This document shows positions 8,524 to 17,530 of a stretch of DNA of 64,000 bases, piece after piece. The first letter of the stretch is position 1. Every line of letters starts with the position of its first letter. Under the pieces are notes generated by a model. The model had not been told where the DNA came from. It worked only from the letters and a program-made list of their open reading frames with translations, and did not search any database. This stretch comes from JAFEDN01 sp963712715 (GTDB lineage Bacteria > Pseudomonadota > Gammaproteobacteria > Coxiellales > Coxiellaceae): assembly GCA_963712715.1 (NCBI GenBank), contig CAVQJI010000009.1, positions 121,710-185,709 on the forward strand, given 5' to 3'. Both the position numbers and the translations under genes were made by a program.

Positions 8524-10291
8524 TTATCCCGGATGCTGAACTTTAGCCAAACGGATATTCAGCTCTTTAAATTGTAATTCTGAAATGGGTGACGGCGCGT
8601 TAGTTAATGGACACGTCGCTGCCTGGGTTTTCGGGAAGGCAATGACTTCGCGGATCGACGTCGAATGGGTCATCAACATGACCAACCGGTCAAAACCGAT
8701 GGCAAAACCACCGTGCGGCGGACAGCCGAATTGTAATGCAGTCAACAGATGCCCGAATTTTGCCTGAGCGTCTTCGGGAGTGATATTTAATAAATTAAAA
8801 ACCGCCCGCTGCAGTTCGTTGACGTGAATGCGGATGGATCCGCCGCCCAATTCTATGCCGTTCAACACGATATCATAAGCGCGCGCTAAAGCTTTACCAG
8901 GATTTGCCAGCAATTTTTCTACGTCCATTTCTTTGGGAGAAGTAAAAGGATGGTGCACAGCCTGCCACTCGCCAGAATCTCCTTTTTCAAACATGGGAAA
9001 ATCCACTACCCACAACGGTTGCCACCCGCCCTGATTGAAATCCAGATCGTTGCCGATTTTAATGCGCAGCGCGCCTAATGCAGCGCAAACGACGTCAAAA
9101 CGATCGGCTCCAAAGAAAATAATATCGCCAGTTTCGGCCTGACAGCGTTTTATAATTTCATGACAACTATTTTCAGGCAGAAATTTTAAAATGGGTGATT
9201 GCAGTCCGGCAATGCCGGCGGTCAGATCGTTGACCTTGATATAGGCTAACCCTTTCGCGCCGTGATTCGCGGTCACAAAGTGGGTGTAGTCATCAATTTC
9301 CTTGCGGGATAAGCGGGCGCCACCTGGAATGCGTAAAGCGGCGACCCGCCCTTCAGGGTCCAGGGCTGCTTCGCGGAAGACTTTAAATTCGACTTCGCGC
9401 ATCAGGTCTGTCAGCTCGGTAAGTTCTAATGGGATACGCAGATCGGGTTTGTCCACGCCGAATCGCAGCATGGCTTCATGCCAGGTCATGCGGGGAAAAG
9501 GGTCTGGCAGGGATTCGTTCAGTACGGCCTTGAATAAACCGCGAATCAGGTTTTCTACTAATTGTTGAACGTCGTTTTCATCAATGAATGACATTTCCAC
9601 ATCTAATTGAGTGAATTCGGGTTGGCGGTCTGCGCGTAAATCTTCGTCGCGAAAACAACGCACGATTTGATAATAACGTTCCATGCCCGCTACCATCAGC
9701 AATTGTTTAAAAATTTGGGGTGACTGCGCCAATGCGAAAAATTTTCCTGGCTGTGTGCGGCTGGGCACGACATAATCGCGGGAGCCTTCTGGAGTGGTTT
9801 TAGTCATCATCGGCGTTTCAATTTCCAGGAAGTGATGCTGGTTCATAAAATCGCGTACATACTGTGTAATCTGATGACGCAGGCGGAATTTTTTCGCCAT
9901 CTCTGGACGGCGCAGATCCAGGTATCGGTGACGCAGCCGCACTTCTTCCCCCACTTCTAGTATATTCGTCCTCGATAGGGAAAGGCACCGGGATAGAGCT
10001 GTTGAAGATATTGATTTCGCGAACTTCGATTTCCACTTCTCCGGAAGCCAATTGGGGATTTGTGGTGCCTTCAGGACGCCGGCGTACCACTCCCAATACC
10101 TGGATGACATATTCATTGCGTAAGGGTTGGGCTAGTTCCGGAGGCGAAACGACTTGCACGATGCCGCTGCCGTCGCGTAAATCAATAAAAACTAAACCAC
10201 CGTGGTCGCGGCGGCGATGCACCCACCCACACAGTTTTATTTCTTTACCGATAAATGAAGCATTAATTTCCTGACAAAAGTGGCTGCGCAT
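8524..10291 (-). CDS. aspS: Aspartyl-tRNA synthetase, interrupted by one frameshift
   Basis: AspRS charges tRNA-Asp (or tRNA-Asp/Asn). The N-terminal anticodon-binding domain begins at the ATG at 10291 (MRSHFCQEI, then KLCGWVHRRRDHGGLVFIDL). It ends near 9970 at PFPIEDEYT. The catalytic domain continues in the next frame from EVGEEVRLRHRYLDLRRPEM, with FRDEDLRADRQPEFTQ (motif 2) and GFAIGFDRLVML (motif 3). Dropping one base (the A in ACTAGAAG) restores a continuous protein of about 588 residues, close to the E. coli length. AspRS is essential, so a sequencing error or a recoding event is more likely than loss. The gene is followed by yebC. Confidence 0.9.
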
Positions 10292-11059
10292 ACTTTTTTC
10301 TCTGTCGATTAATTGGTGATAGACCACCCCAATATTTAGGAAAATAAAAGGGATTAACCAGATATTGATGACAATATAGCAAATTAATCCAATAAAGGGA
10401 ATTTCACAGAGTAACAGCGCCAGGAAGTTCAGTGCATAAAATATAATGAGCAGGTTGAATAATTTTATCCAGTGAGTTTTCGCAGTCTGCACGGATATCT
10501 TTAAAGCCTGGAAAACGGCAATCTTACGATCGGCGATCAGGGGAATAATAAAGATCAGTAAAGCGTAAGTTAAATTAAAGATAAGGGTGCTGAATAAAGT
10601 CATGGCTATTATCAGTAACCAATGGTTGCGGGCCTGATCTGTCAGCAGAGTAACCAGAGCAATGATGGTTGCTGTGATCAGTGAAATCACCAAAAACGCT
10701 AAAGCCAGTGGTAACCATTGATTAAAATATTGAAATCCGGTGCGGATATTGACTGGTTCGTTGCGCACCCGTTTTATCGCGACCATGTTCATTCCAGCAA
10801 ACAGCGGTGCTGTGAGCATGATCACGATCCAGGTGAACGCCAGCAAAGTGAAGTGATTAAAAGCGATCGCTTCAGGTATCACCAGACTGATAACCCAGCC
10901 CACGCCTAAAATAACTGCCGCCATGCCTACCCAGGCGAGTGAAGTTGTCCAGAATGACAGTTTTGTCCCTTTGAGTAAACGCCCTGCCTGGATTAAATTG
11001 GTAGTTATGTTCAGATTAATTTTTACGTTATTTTTTGGAGATCGTTGGGTTGCTGACAT
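10292..11059 (-). CDS. Multi-pass membrane protein, read in frame into aspS without a stop
   Basis: About 256 residues with six or so membrane segments, for instance WVGMAAVILGVGWVISLVI, LPLALAFLVISLITATIIAL and FIGLICYIVINIWLIPFIFL. It also has the loop PLIADRKIAVFQALKIS seen in BPSS1780/YciC-like inner-membrane proteins; that assignment is tentative. No stop codon separates it from AspRS: QLIDREKS runs straight into the aspS start MRSHF, and the frame closes only at 9818. A lost base in the GAAAAAAG run at the junction would give it its own end. Its start at 11059 overlaps the DUF502 gene by 37 bases. Confidence 0.7.
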
Positions 11060-11703
11060 GATGGTATTTCTTCCTCTGTTAAGATTTTTTTCAGGGATTC
11101 CGGAATGATAACGCCCAGTGAAATGACCATCCGTAGCGCTTCCTCGACGCTAATGCTGAGTTCAATGGTGTCATGAGCGGGTACAAAAAGCAAAAAACCG
11201 GAAGTAGGATTGGGTGTGGTGGGCACGAAGACGTTAACGACGTCATGCTTTGTCCATGGGCTTTCGAGTACTCCGGAAGTGACGAAGGCGATGCTCCACA
11301 TTCCGGTGTGAGGGTAGGGGATGAGAACCACTTTTCTAAATGCATTGCCGTTGGGTTGTAAAACGGCATTAACCACCTGTTTGGAAGCGGAGTGGATGCT
11401 GCGGATTAATGGAATCCGCGAAACCAGTTTCTCCCACAGGAATAATAACCGATGGCCGATAAAGTTGGTGACCAGCATACCGGTAAAAATCAGGATAAGG
11501 ATGGTAAACAATACGCCTATCCCCGGCACAGAATAGCCGATCAAATGCTCAGGGTGGTAATTTTGCGGTAAGAGCCTCAGGGTGCCGTCCAGGAGGTTAA
11601 CAATAAAATGCACGACAAAATAGGTGATATAGATCGGCACCCAGACCAGCAGGCCCGCGACAAAATAGCGACGAAGAGTTCGGGCGAGACCTGCGGTTAG
11701 CAT
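11023..11703 (-). CDS. DUF502 family membrane protein
   Basis: 226 residues. The family pattern is clear: an N-terminal membrane segment (YFVAGLLVWVPIYITYFVV), a second one (GIGVLFTILILIFTGMLVTN), the conserved IPLIRSIHSASKQVVNAVL block and PTTPNPTSGFLLFVP. DUF502 proteins are inner-membrane proteins of unknown role, often found beside aspS in gammaproteobacteria. The start codon overlaps the fmdB-like stop as TAATG, which indicates translational coupling, and the 3' end overlaps the next membrane-protein gene. Confidence 0.9.
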   Translation of the reverse strand: MLTAGLARTLRRYFVAGLLVWVPIYITYFVVHFIVNLLDGTLRLLPQNYHPEHLIGYSVPGIGVLFTILILIFTGMLVTNFIGHRLLFLWEKLVSRIPLIRSIHSASKQVVNAVLQPNGNAFRKVVLIPYPHTGMWSIAFVTSGVLESPWTKHDVVNVFVPTTPNPTSGFLLFVPAHDTIELSISVEEALRMVISLGVIIPESLKKILTEEEIPSCQQPNDLQKIT

Positions 11704-12008
11704 TACGATTCCTCTTTTTTAGTGGTTTTGGTGGGTGCTTCTGTTTTGGGAGCTTCTGCCGCAGGTGTGCTTTCTCCGGCTTTCGAACTTGCCTCACTGT
11801 CGGCAGGTGGAGCGGTAGGTTTATCTTTATTTTTAAAATCGGTGACGTACCAACCTGAACCTTTAAGTTGAAACCGTGGCGCGGAGACCTTACGTTTTAG
11901 CGACGCCTTCCCGCATTCGGGACATACGGTTGCCGGTTCTTCCCGCATTTTTTGCAATATTTCGCAGGATTTTCCGCAGCTGACGCATTGGTACTCATAT
12001 AAGGGCAT
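11703..12008 (-). CDS. FmdB-family zinc ribbon protein
   Basis: 101 residues. The start MPLYEYQCVSCGKSCEIL and the second pair CPECGK form the four-Cys zinc ribbon of the FmdB/CxxC_CxxC_SSSS family. The C-terminal half is a low-complexity Ala/Pro/Glu/Lys tail. These small proteins are thought to be regulators, but their function is poorly known. It is the first gene of the run fmdB-DUF502-membrane protein-aspS-yebC, an order widespread in gammaproteobacteria. Confidence 0.9.
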   Translation of the reverse strand: MPLYEYQCVSCGKSCEILQKMREEPATVCPECGKASLKRKVSAPRFQLKGSGWYVTDFKNKDKPTAPPADSEASSKAGESTPAAEAPKTEAPTKTTKKEES

Positions 12009-12168
12009 GGTGTTTCTCCGTTTTTGCCGAGATTATATCAGATTTCCCAAAAAAATTCTAAAAAAATTCTATTTACACAGGGCATTGCTTCAGTTAATAT
12101 TAAGTACAAAAAGGACACTTAAAATTGAACAGGAAGTGAGGGCTAAATAAAATTTATGGGAGATACCA

Positions 12169-12720
12169 ATGCAACGTGATCAAGATAACCCGGAAGAAAA
12201 AGCTTTAAAAACTTCCTTTTATCAGAATGCTTATCCGGTGGCTTCAGTTAATGAAGAAGTGAAAATTCTGAGTAAATCTCTTAACAAAATGATCAAAAAA
12301 CTGGAAAGTAATACTTTATCAGAACAGGAAGAACGAAAGCTTCGGCAGCGTGCGGTAAGGTTAAGCCAACGAATAGACCTGGTTTTACTAAACGCACAGC
12401 CGGCACTGGTAGCGCTAAGCCTGTTCAATCAGCGGATGGAGGTGCTGGTTAACGCCCTCACGGGTATGGGGTCTGATATTACGGAAGAAAAAGTAAGAGC
12501 CTGTTTCGAATCTCTGGGCATGAGTACATCTGACAATGAAGAACCGCTTCAGACCCCCAGCGAATCAACAGCACCCCTTGAACCTCAAATTATAGATGCT
12601 TTAAACACTCTAAGTTTAACGAATACACAGGGTTCTTCATCATCATCAATCTCTACTTCGAGTAATGCGAATCTGGAAAAAGATGAAAATGGCAGGAACG
12701 CACTGAATAAAAGCAGTTGA
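12169..12720 (+). CDS. Small coiled-coil protein with Ser-rich tail, unknown function
   Basis: 183 residues, not recognised. Residues about 25-75 are strongly helical and charged, with coiled-coil character (VKILSKSLNKMIKKLESN, then EQEERKLRQRAVRLSQRI). The last 50 residues are disordered with an SSSSS run. A GGGAG ribosome-binding site lies seven bases upstream of the ATG. It is a lone plus-strand gene between the fmdB and coaBC operons. The Ser-rich tail resembles other accessory proteins in this window, so an effector-like role is possible, with no direct support. Confidence 0.65.
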   Translation: MQRDQDNPEEKALKTSFYQNAYPVASVNEEVKILSKSLNKMIKKLESNTLSEQEERKLRQRAVRLSQRIDLVLLNAQPALVALSLFNQRMEVLVNALTGMGSDITEEKVRACFESLGMSTSDNEEPLQTPSESTAPLEPQIIDALNTLSLTNTQGSSSSSISTSSNANLEKDENGRNALNKSS

Positions 12721-12745
12721 TTTTAGTCGTCTTTAAATGATATCG

Positions 12746-13987
12746 TCATCCTGCGGCTTGTCCGCAGGATCCAGCTTCCGGCGCCGGATAACCCAAAGCG
12801 TGATAATTGAGAATTATATTGACTAATTGAAGAGCGATTTCCTTTTTCGTTAATCTTGGTAATTTCAATTCTGATTCTTTGGTCATAACAATAACCTCGT
12901 TAAAATCCGAGTTAAAGACCTCGCCATTTTCAACGGCATTCATTACGATCATATCCAGATTCTTTTGTCGAAGCTTTGCTTTGGCATTTTCAAGATGATT
13001 ATCCGTTTCTGCGCAAAATCCCACGACAAAGGGTCGAGGATGGAAATTGGCAACGGATAATAAAATATCCGGATTTTTCACCAACTGTAAAGAATAATTT
13101 TCACTTAAACGTTTAATTTTATTATTCGCAATGAATTCGGGACGGTAATCCGCCACCGCGGCCGCACCGATAAAAATATCACAGGGTAAATTTTGTTTGA
13201 CGGCTTCGTGCATTTCCTCTGCTGATGTCACCCTGATAATATTAACATTCCGTGAACATTCCAGTGAGGTGGGCCCACTGATTAATACGACTTCGGCTCC
13301 CGATAGAGACATGGCTTCCGCCAGGGCGTAACCCATTTTTCCCGAACTATAGTTAGACAGATATCTGACCGGATCAATCGCTTCCTGAGTCGGTCCCGCG
13401 GTAATCAGCACTTTTTTTGAGGACATTAATAACGATTGGGAAAAAAAATTTTCTAACCATGTACACAATAGCGTAGGCGCAGCCAGGCAACCCACGCCAA
13501 CGTCTCCGCATGCCTGTTCGCCGTGAGACGGATTGATAATGTCCATACCGCGAGTTCGCAGACAATTGATATTGTCCTGCGTGGCTGGATTTTGCCACAT
13601 ACGTTGATTCATGGCAGGAGCGATAACCAAAGGCGCGGTAGTCGCCAGACATAATGTCGTCAGAAGGTCATCTGCAATGCCGTGCGCAATTTTTGCAATA
13701 ATATTGGCGCTGGCTGGAGCGATCATAATAATATCGGGCCAACGCGCCAGTTCAATGTGGCCAATATTACTCTCAAAATCCTCCGCAAATAAATCATCAT
13801 AGACCGGCTTCTGTGATAAAATTTCCAGAGTCAACGGAGTAATAAATTGTTTAGCATGAGCCGTCATGACCACCTGCACTTCTGCGCCAACCTTTAAAAG
13901 CAGCCGAACGAGTTCTGCTACTTTATAAGCCGCTATGCCGCCAGACACCCCAAGCAAAATTTTTTTATTAATTAATTTTTTATTCAT
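12746..13987 (-). CDS. coaBC: Bifunctional CoaBC: phosphopantothenoylcysteine decarboxylase / phosphopantothenate-cysteine ligase
   Basis: Performs two consecutive steps of CoA synthesis. The N-terminal flavoprotein domain (CoaC) shows GVSGGIAAYKVAEL, the catalytic His in IGHIELARW, the PAMNQRMW motif and the GxxACGDVG Cys motif. The C-terminal CoaB domain begins near VLITAGPTQEAIDPVRYLSN and contains GAAAVADYRP and the NNKIKR lysine. The last dozen residues (PAPEAGSCGQAAG) come from a palindromic repeat that also supplies the stop codon, so the native end was overwritten. Divergent from panG-panBCD, which makes its upstream substrate. Confidence 0.95.
   Translation of the reverse strand: MNKKLINKKILLGVSGGIAAYKVAELVRLLLKVGAEVQVVMTAHAKQFITPLTLEILSQKPVYDDLFAEDFESNIGHIELARWPDIIMIAPASANIIAKIAHGIADDLLTTLCLATTAPLVIAPAMNQRMWQNPATQDNINCLRTRGMDIINPSHGEQACGDVGVGCLAAPTLLCTWLENFFSQSLLMSSKKVLITAGPTQEAIDPVRYLSNYSSGKMGYALAEAMSLSGAEVVLISGPTSLECSRNVNIIRVTSAEEMHEAVKQNLPCDIFIGAAAVADYRPEFIANNKIKRLSENYSLQLVKNPDILLSVANFHPRPFVVGFCAETDNHLENAKAKLRQKNLDMIVMNAVENGEVFNSDFNEVIVMTKESELKLPRLTKKEIALQLVNIILNYHALGYPAPEAGSCGQAAG
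12748..12770. repeat. Short palindromic repeat inside the coaBC 3' end
   Basis: ATCCTGCGG and CCGCAGGAT form a nine-base-pair stem around the loop CTTGT. The TGA of coaBC lies at its edge. The GCAGGATCC core also occurs in the hairpin at 46518-46555. Likely a dispersed element that may also act as a transcription end. Confidence 0.6.
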
Positions 13988-14117
13988 GCCAGCGATACTA
14001 CCAAACCCGAATTATATAAACAATAATGGGTCCTTGTCTTACTGAAAGAAATAAGATAAGCTCGTCCCACGATCTGACCTTTTGGCAGACACTTATTTTT
14101 TCTCTAAGGATTTGGAT

Positions 14118-14846
14118 ATGGACTTGATTGAAAAACAGGTACCTAAATATTTATTGATTGGTAATGGGCGTGTTGCCACGCATTTCAGTCATTATTTTTC
14201 CCTTCTTCAAATTCCCTTCGAACAATGGTCTCGAAAAAATTCCACAGATTTACTTAGCCAACAACTGCGAAAAGCGACTTATGTATTGTTATTAATTAGC
14301 GATAAGGCTATCGACGATTTTATTGCCGAACATCGACAGAAAACATCCGCACACTTCATTCATTTTTCCGGCAGTCTTTTGAGTAAAGAAGCTTATGGCA
14401 TACATCCCCTGATGACATTTAATGAAAAACTCTATGTATTGGAGGAATATCTGACAATTCCTTTTGTGATGGATCACAATTGCCCGGATTTTAAAGAGAT
14501 ATTCCCACAGCTTTCGAATCCACACTTTCGTTTAGAGACTTCTTTAAAGGCTAAATATCATGCTCTGTGTGTCATGAGCGGTAATTTTAGCTGTTTGCTT
14601 TGGAAAAAACTGTTTTACGAGTTTAAGGAAAATTTTAACCTTCCAGAAGATATCGCACATCCTTACCTTCTCCGTCAGGCTAAAAATCTTATTCAGGATT
14701 CTAAAACAGCATTGACAGGTCCTTTGGTGAGGGGAGATACAGTCACCATAGAAAAAAACCTCGTTGCTTTAGGTTCTGATCCTTTTAAAGAACTCTACGA
14801 AAGTTTTTTGTGTTGCTATCAACAAAGTAAAGGAGTATTGACATGA
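14118..14846 (+). CDS. panG: PanG-type ketopantoate reductase (Rossmann/DUF2520 family)
   Basis: An NAD(P)-binding Rossmann start (YLLIGNGRVATHFSHYF) is followed by a DUF2520-type C-terminal helical domain (LKAKYHALCVMSGNFSCLLW, and LTGPLVRGDTVTIEKNL). PanG was described in Francisella as an alternative ketopantoate reductase replacing PanE. Here it sits first in panG-panB-panC-panD, exactly where the missing reductase step is needed, and overlaps panB by ATGA. The ATG at 14118 is preferred over the upstream TTG at 14082 because AAGGA lies about nine bases before it. The function is inferred from family and context together. Confidence 0.8.
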   Translation: MDLIEKQVPKYLLIGNGRVATHFSHYFSLLQIPFEQWSRKNSTDLLSQQLRKATYVLLLISDKAIDDFIAEHRQKTSAHFIHFSGSLLSKEAYGIHPLMTFNEKLYVLEEYLTIPFVMDHNCPDFKEIFPQLSNPHFRLETSLKAKYHALCVMSGNFSCLLWKKLFYEFKENFNLPEDIAHPYLLRQAKNLIQDSKTALTGPLVRGDTVTIEKNLVALGSDPFKELYESFLCCYQQSKGVLT

Positions 14847-15637
14847 ATATTTTTGATTTTTACAAAAAAAAGGAAAAAAAAGCAAGGATCAGCATGGTCA
14901 CCTGTTATGATTATACCAGTGCTCGTCTCCTCTCTCAAACTCCCATCGATTGCTTACTGGTGGGTGACAGCGTGGCGATGACCATGCATGGTTTTAAAGA
15001 TACTCTGGCCGCTACCGTGGAAATGATGGTCCTTCACACCGCGGCGGTAAGTCGCGGCGCTAAAGACAAATTTATCATTGCCGATGTCCCGTTTCTTGCC
15101 TGTCGCAAATCCATGGCGCAGAGCGTTGCCGTGGTTCAGAAATTAATGCGGGCAGGAGCCCATGCGGTCAAAATAGAAGGAGCAGCAGGTAATCTCGATT
15201 TAATTCGGCACCTGACAGAATCCGGTGCGCCGGTGATGGGTCATCTCGGATTAACGCCCCAATTTATTCATACTTTGGGAGGTTACAGAGTGCAGGGAAA
15301 AACTGAAAAAAGTGCTGCTCGGATAAAACAAGATAGCCTTCTACTTGAGGAAGCGGGATGTTTTGGTTTGGTGTTGGAATGCGTTCCCAGCTCTCTCGCC
15401 GGCGAAATTACAGAGTCATTACTCATTCCCACCATTGGCATAGGCGCAGGCAGTCTGACCGATGGCCAGGTATTGGTTTTACAGGATTTATTGGGATTGA
15501 ATATCGATTTCAAGCCTTATTTTGTGAAATATTTTATGAATGGTCATGAGCAATTAAAAAATAGTATTGTGGATTACGTGAACGCAATTCAGACGGGAGG
15601 TTTTCCTCAGCATGAACATTGTTACCAGTGTGAATGA
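14843..15637 (+). CDS. panB: 3-methyl-2-oxobutanoate hydroxymethyltransferase
   Basis: Converts alpha-ketoisovalerate to ketopantoate using methylene-tetrahydrofolate, the first step of pantothenate synthesis. 264 residues, normal length. Conserved motifs: SMVTCYDYTSARLL, LLVGDSVAMTMHG, VKIEGAAGNLDLI, GHLGLTPQ, and the C-terminal TIGIGAGSLTDGQVLVLQDLLGL. The start overlaps the panG stop (ATGA) and the end overlaps the start of panC by 26 bases, so the operon is translationally coupled. Confidence 0.96.
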   Translation: MNIFDFYKKKEKKARISMVTCYDYTSARLLSQTPIDCLLVGDSVAMTMHGFKDTLAATVEMMVLHTAAVSRGAKDKFIIADVPFLACRKSMAQSVAVVQKLMRAGAHAVKIEGAAGNLDLIRHLTESGAPVMGHLGLTPQFIHTLGGYRVQGKTEKSAARIKQDSLLLEEAGCFGLVLECVPSSLAGEITESLLIPTIGIGAGSLTDGQVLVLQDLLGLNIDFKPYFVKYFMNGHEQLKNSIVDYVNAIQTGGFPQHEHCYQCE

Positions 15638-16367
15638 TTGGCGAGCATTAAAGAGCCATTTGAAGAATAAAACGGTTGGCTTTGTTCCCACCATGGGACA
15701 TTTGCACGAGGGTCATTTGTCCTTATGCCGTCGATCGAAAGCCGAAAATAAAATTTCCGTAGCGAGTATTTTTGTGAATCCAACCCAGTTTAACCAGACG
15801 GCGGATTTTGAAAAGTATCCCCGAACCTTAATGGAAGATATAGAAATACTCACTTCCTGTGGAATGGATTATCTGTTTAGTCCGGCGCCTGATGAAATGT
15901 ATTCGGATAATTATGAATTCCAGGTTCTGGAAACCAATATAAGCCGGATCCTTGAAGGAGAATATCGTCCTGGTCATTTCAGTGGCATGTTAACCATCGT
16001 TTTAAAACTTTTAAATTTAATCCAGCCTGCACGCGCTTATTTTGGGGAAAAGGATTATCAGCAACTGTTGCTTATTCAAAAGATGGTGCAGGCATTTTTT
16101 TTGCCGGTGGAAATAGTGGGCTGTGAGACCCTACGCGCAGAAGACGGTCTCGCCTTGAGTTCAAGAAATTCCCGCCTGGATAAAGAGCAAAGACAAAAAG
16201 CAGTTCATTTCAGCCATTATTTACAACATGCACGCACCCCGGAAGAAGCCATCGTGCAATTAAACGCTTTAGGTTTTCGCGTCGATTATATCTCTGAGAA
16301 ATGGCAACGCAGACTGGGCGCCGTATGGCTGGACGACATTCGTTTAATCGATAATGTAGAGAAGTGA
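15612..16367 (+). CDS. panC: Pantothenate synthetase
   Basis: ATP-dependent condensation of pantoate with beta-alanine. 251 residues, slightly short of the usual 280. Visible signatures: FVPTMGHLHEGHLSL (HIGH-like nucleotide-binding motif), SIFVNPTQFN, RPGHFSGMLTIVLKLLNL, YFGEKDYQQLLL and the KMSKS-like LALSSRNSRL. The C-terminal dimer region is reduced, though the active-site motifs are complete. Lies between panB, which it overlaps, and panD, one base downstream. Confidence 0.95.
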   Translation: MNIVTSVNDWRALKSHLKNKTVGFVPTMGHLHEGHLSLCRRSKAENKISVASIFVNPTQFNQTADFEKYPRTLMEDIEILTSCGMDYLFSPAPDEMYSDNYEFQVLETNISRILEGEYRPGHFSGMLTIVLKLLNLIQPARAYFGEKDYQQLLLIQKMVQAFFLPVEIVGCETLRAEDGLALSSRNSRLDKEQRQKAVHFSHYLQHARTPEEAIVQLNALGFRVDYISEKWQRRLGAVWLDDIRLIDNVEK

Positions 16368-16368
16368 T

Positions 16369-16740
16369 ATGCAAAGAATTTTTTTATACGCAAAAATTCA
16401 TCGTGCCAGAGTCACGCATGCGGATCTCAGTTACGAAGGATCTCTTTCCATAGACCGTGAACTGTTGGATGCTGCTGGTATTTTAGAAAATGAGCAGATC
16501 CAGATTTACAACCTTGATAATGCCGCCCGATTAATCACATATGCCATTCCCGCCGCCGCAGGCTCCCGGATAATAGGCGCCAATGGCGCCTGCGCCCATC
16601 TAATAAGACCCGAACAGCGAATTATCATTTGCGCTTATGCGGCCCTGGAAAAAAATGAATGGCAAAATTTCTCTCCAACCATACTATATTGTGACGAAGA
16701 AAATAATTTTTCCATTAAGAATGCATTACTGAGCGCATAA
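16369..16740 (+). CDS. panD: Aspartate 1-decarboxylase proenzyme
   Basis: Makes beta-alanine for PanC. 123 residues. The self-cleavage site is intact: SYEGSLSIDRELLDAAGI places the Gly24-Ser25 bond that is cut to form the pyruvoyl cofactor. Later motifs include NAARLITYAIPAAAGSR and IGANGACAHL. It completes a four-gene panG-B-C-D operon, so the bacterium can probably make its own pantothenate. A long inverted repeat lies just downstream. Confidence 0.96.
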   Translation: MQRIFLYAKIHRARVTHADLSYEGSLSIDRELLDAAGILENEQIQIYNLDNAARLITYAIPAAAGSRIIGANGACAHLIRPEQRIIICAYAALEKNEWQNFSPTILYCDEENNFSIKNALLSA

Positions 16741-16779
16741 GAATACGGAAAAATTAAATTCACATTTGACCTCTTCTTA

Positions 16780-16883
16780 TACTCAAAACGATTATGTTTT
16801 CGGTGTTATAGCGCCCAGTGACAGGTTCAAGATCGCCGGTCAATGGGATGCTATAACACCGAAAACCTAATCGTTTTGAATAT
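16780..16883. repeat. Inverted-repeat element downstream of panD
   Basis: Arms of about 33 bases (16780-16812 and 16850-16883) match as reverse complements with few mismatches, sharing TTTTCGGTGTTATAGC, around a loop of about 37 bases. It sits between convergent panD and a membrane-protein gene. It could serve as a bidirectional terminator or be a miniature non-coding mobile element; the sequence alone does not decide. Confidence 0.75.
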
Positions 16884-16898
16884 AGGTTCAGGGCAAAT

Positions 16899-17318
16899 TT
16901 ATTTTATTATTAGCCCTAATGCTACATCCCTCTCGTGCTCGTTCCTAACCCTATTAAGACCGAATCCTGCGAACATTAGGGACGCTGCTGAAAACGTAGT
17001 AAAATTACCAATTCGGTAAGCCAATCTTCCAATTTGAGTATTTTCTCCGACATGATTACGCAATAGGTTGGAAAACCCCGATAAAGCTGCCGATAGGTAA
17101 CCCGCTCCAAGACATTGAAAATCCGAAGAGGGTTTAGTGACGAGTACATATATTCCGAAAACTGCTAAACCAGTTGACAGCAAAGCGTTTTCTAATGGGT
17201 AAAGATCTTTTATTTCCGATCTTTGCTGCTGAGCCGGAGGCTGATTTATGTTAATGACTGTGGTTTCGGGCGCGTTGATTTCAATTTCATCTTCATGCAT
17301 TTGATTGGGACGTGTCAT
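16899..17318 (-). CDS. Small two-segment membrane protein
   Basis: 139 residues. A disordered N-terminal part (to about residue 40) is followed by hydrophobic stretches NALLSTGLAVFGIYVLV, LGAGYLSAALSGFSNLL and FTTFSAASLMFAGFGLNRV. The ribosome-binding site GAGGT precedes the ATG. The arrangement of one membrane segment, a polar gap and then an AGxxSxxLxGIxNL-like stretch resembles the 195-residue product at 46585-47172, so the two may be distant paralogues. No function can be assigned. Confidence 0.6.
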   Translation of the reverse strand: MTRPNQMHEDEIEINAPETTVININQPPAQQQRSEIKDLYPLENALLSTGLAVFGIYVLVTKPSSDFQCLGAGYLSAALSGFSNLLRNHVGENTQIGRLAYRIGNFTTFSAASLMFAGFGLNRVRNEHERDVALGLIIK

Positions 17319-17530
17319 ACATGTTACCTCTTTGCTTTTAAGTTTTAGTCAATATTAAAAATTTTAATATCTTACATGATTTGTCAATGCCATTCAAGGC
17401 TTGGCTCGAGTGGACAAGAAAGCTCATTTTTAAAATAAAAACCAAAACGGTTACCTGACCACAGTTTTAAGATTGCAGAAACCAATTTTTAGGCCTAAAA
17501 TAGGGAAAATTTAAGAGGAAAGGGTTTAGG

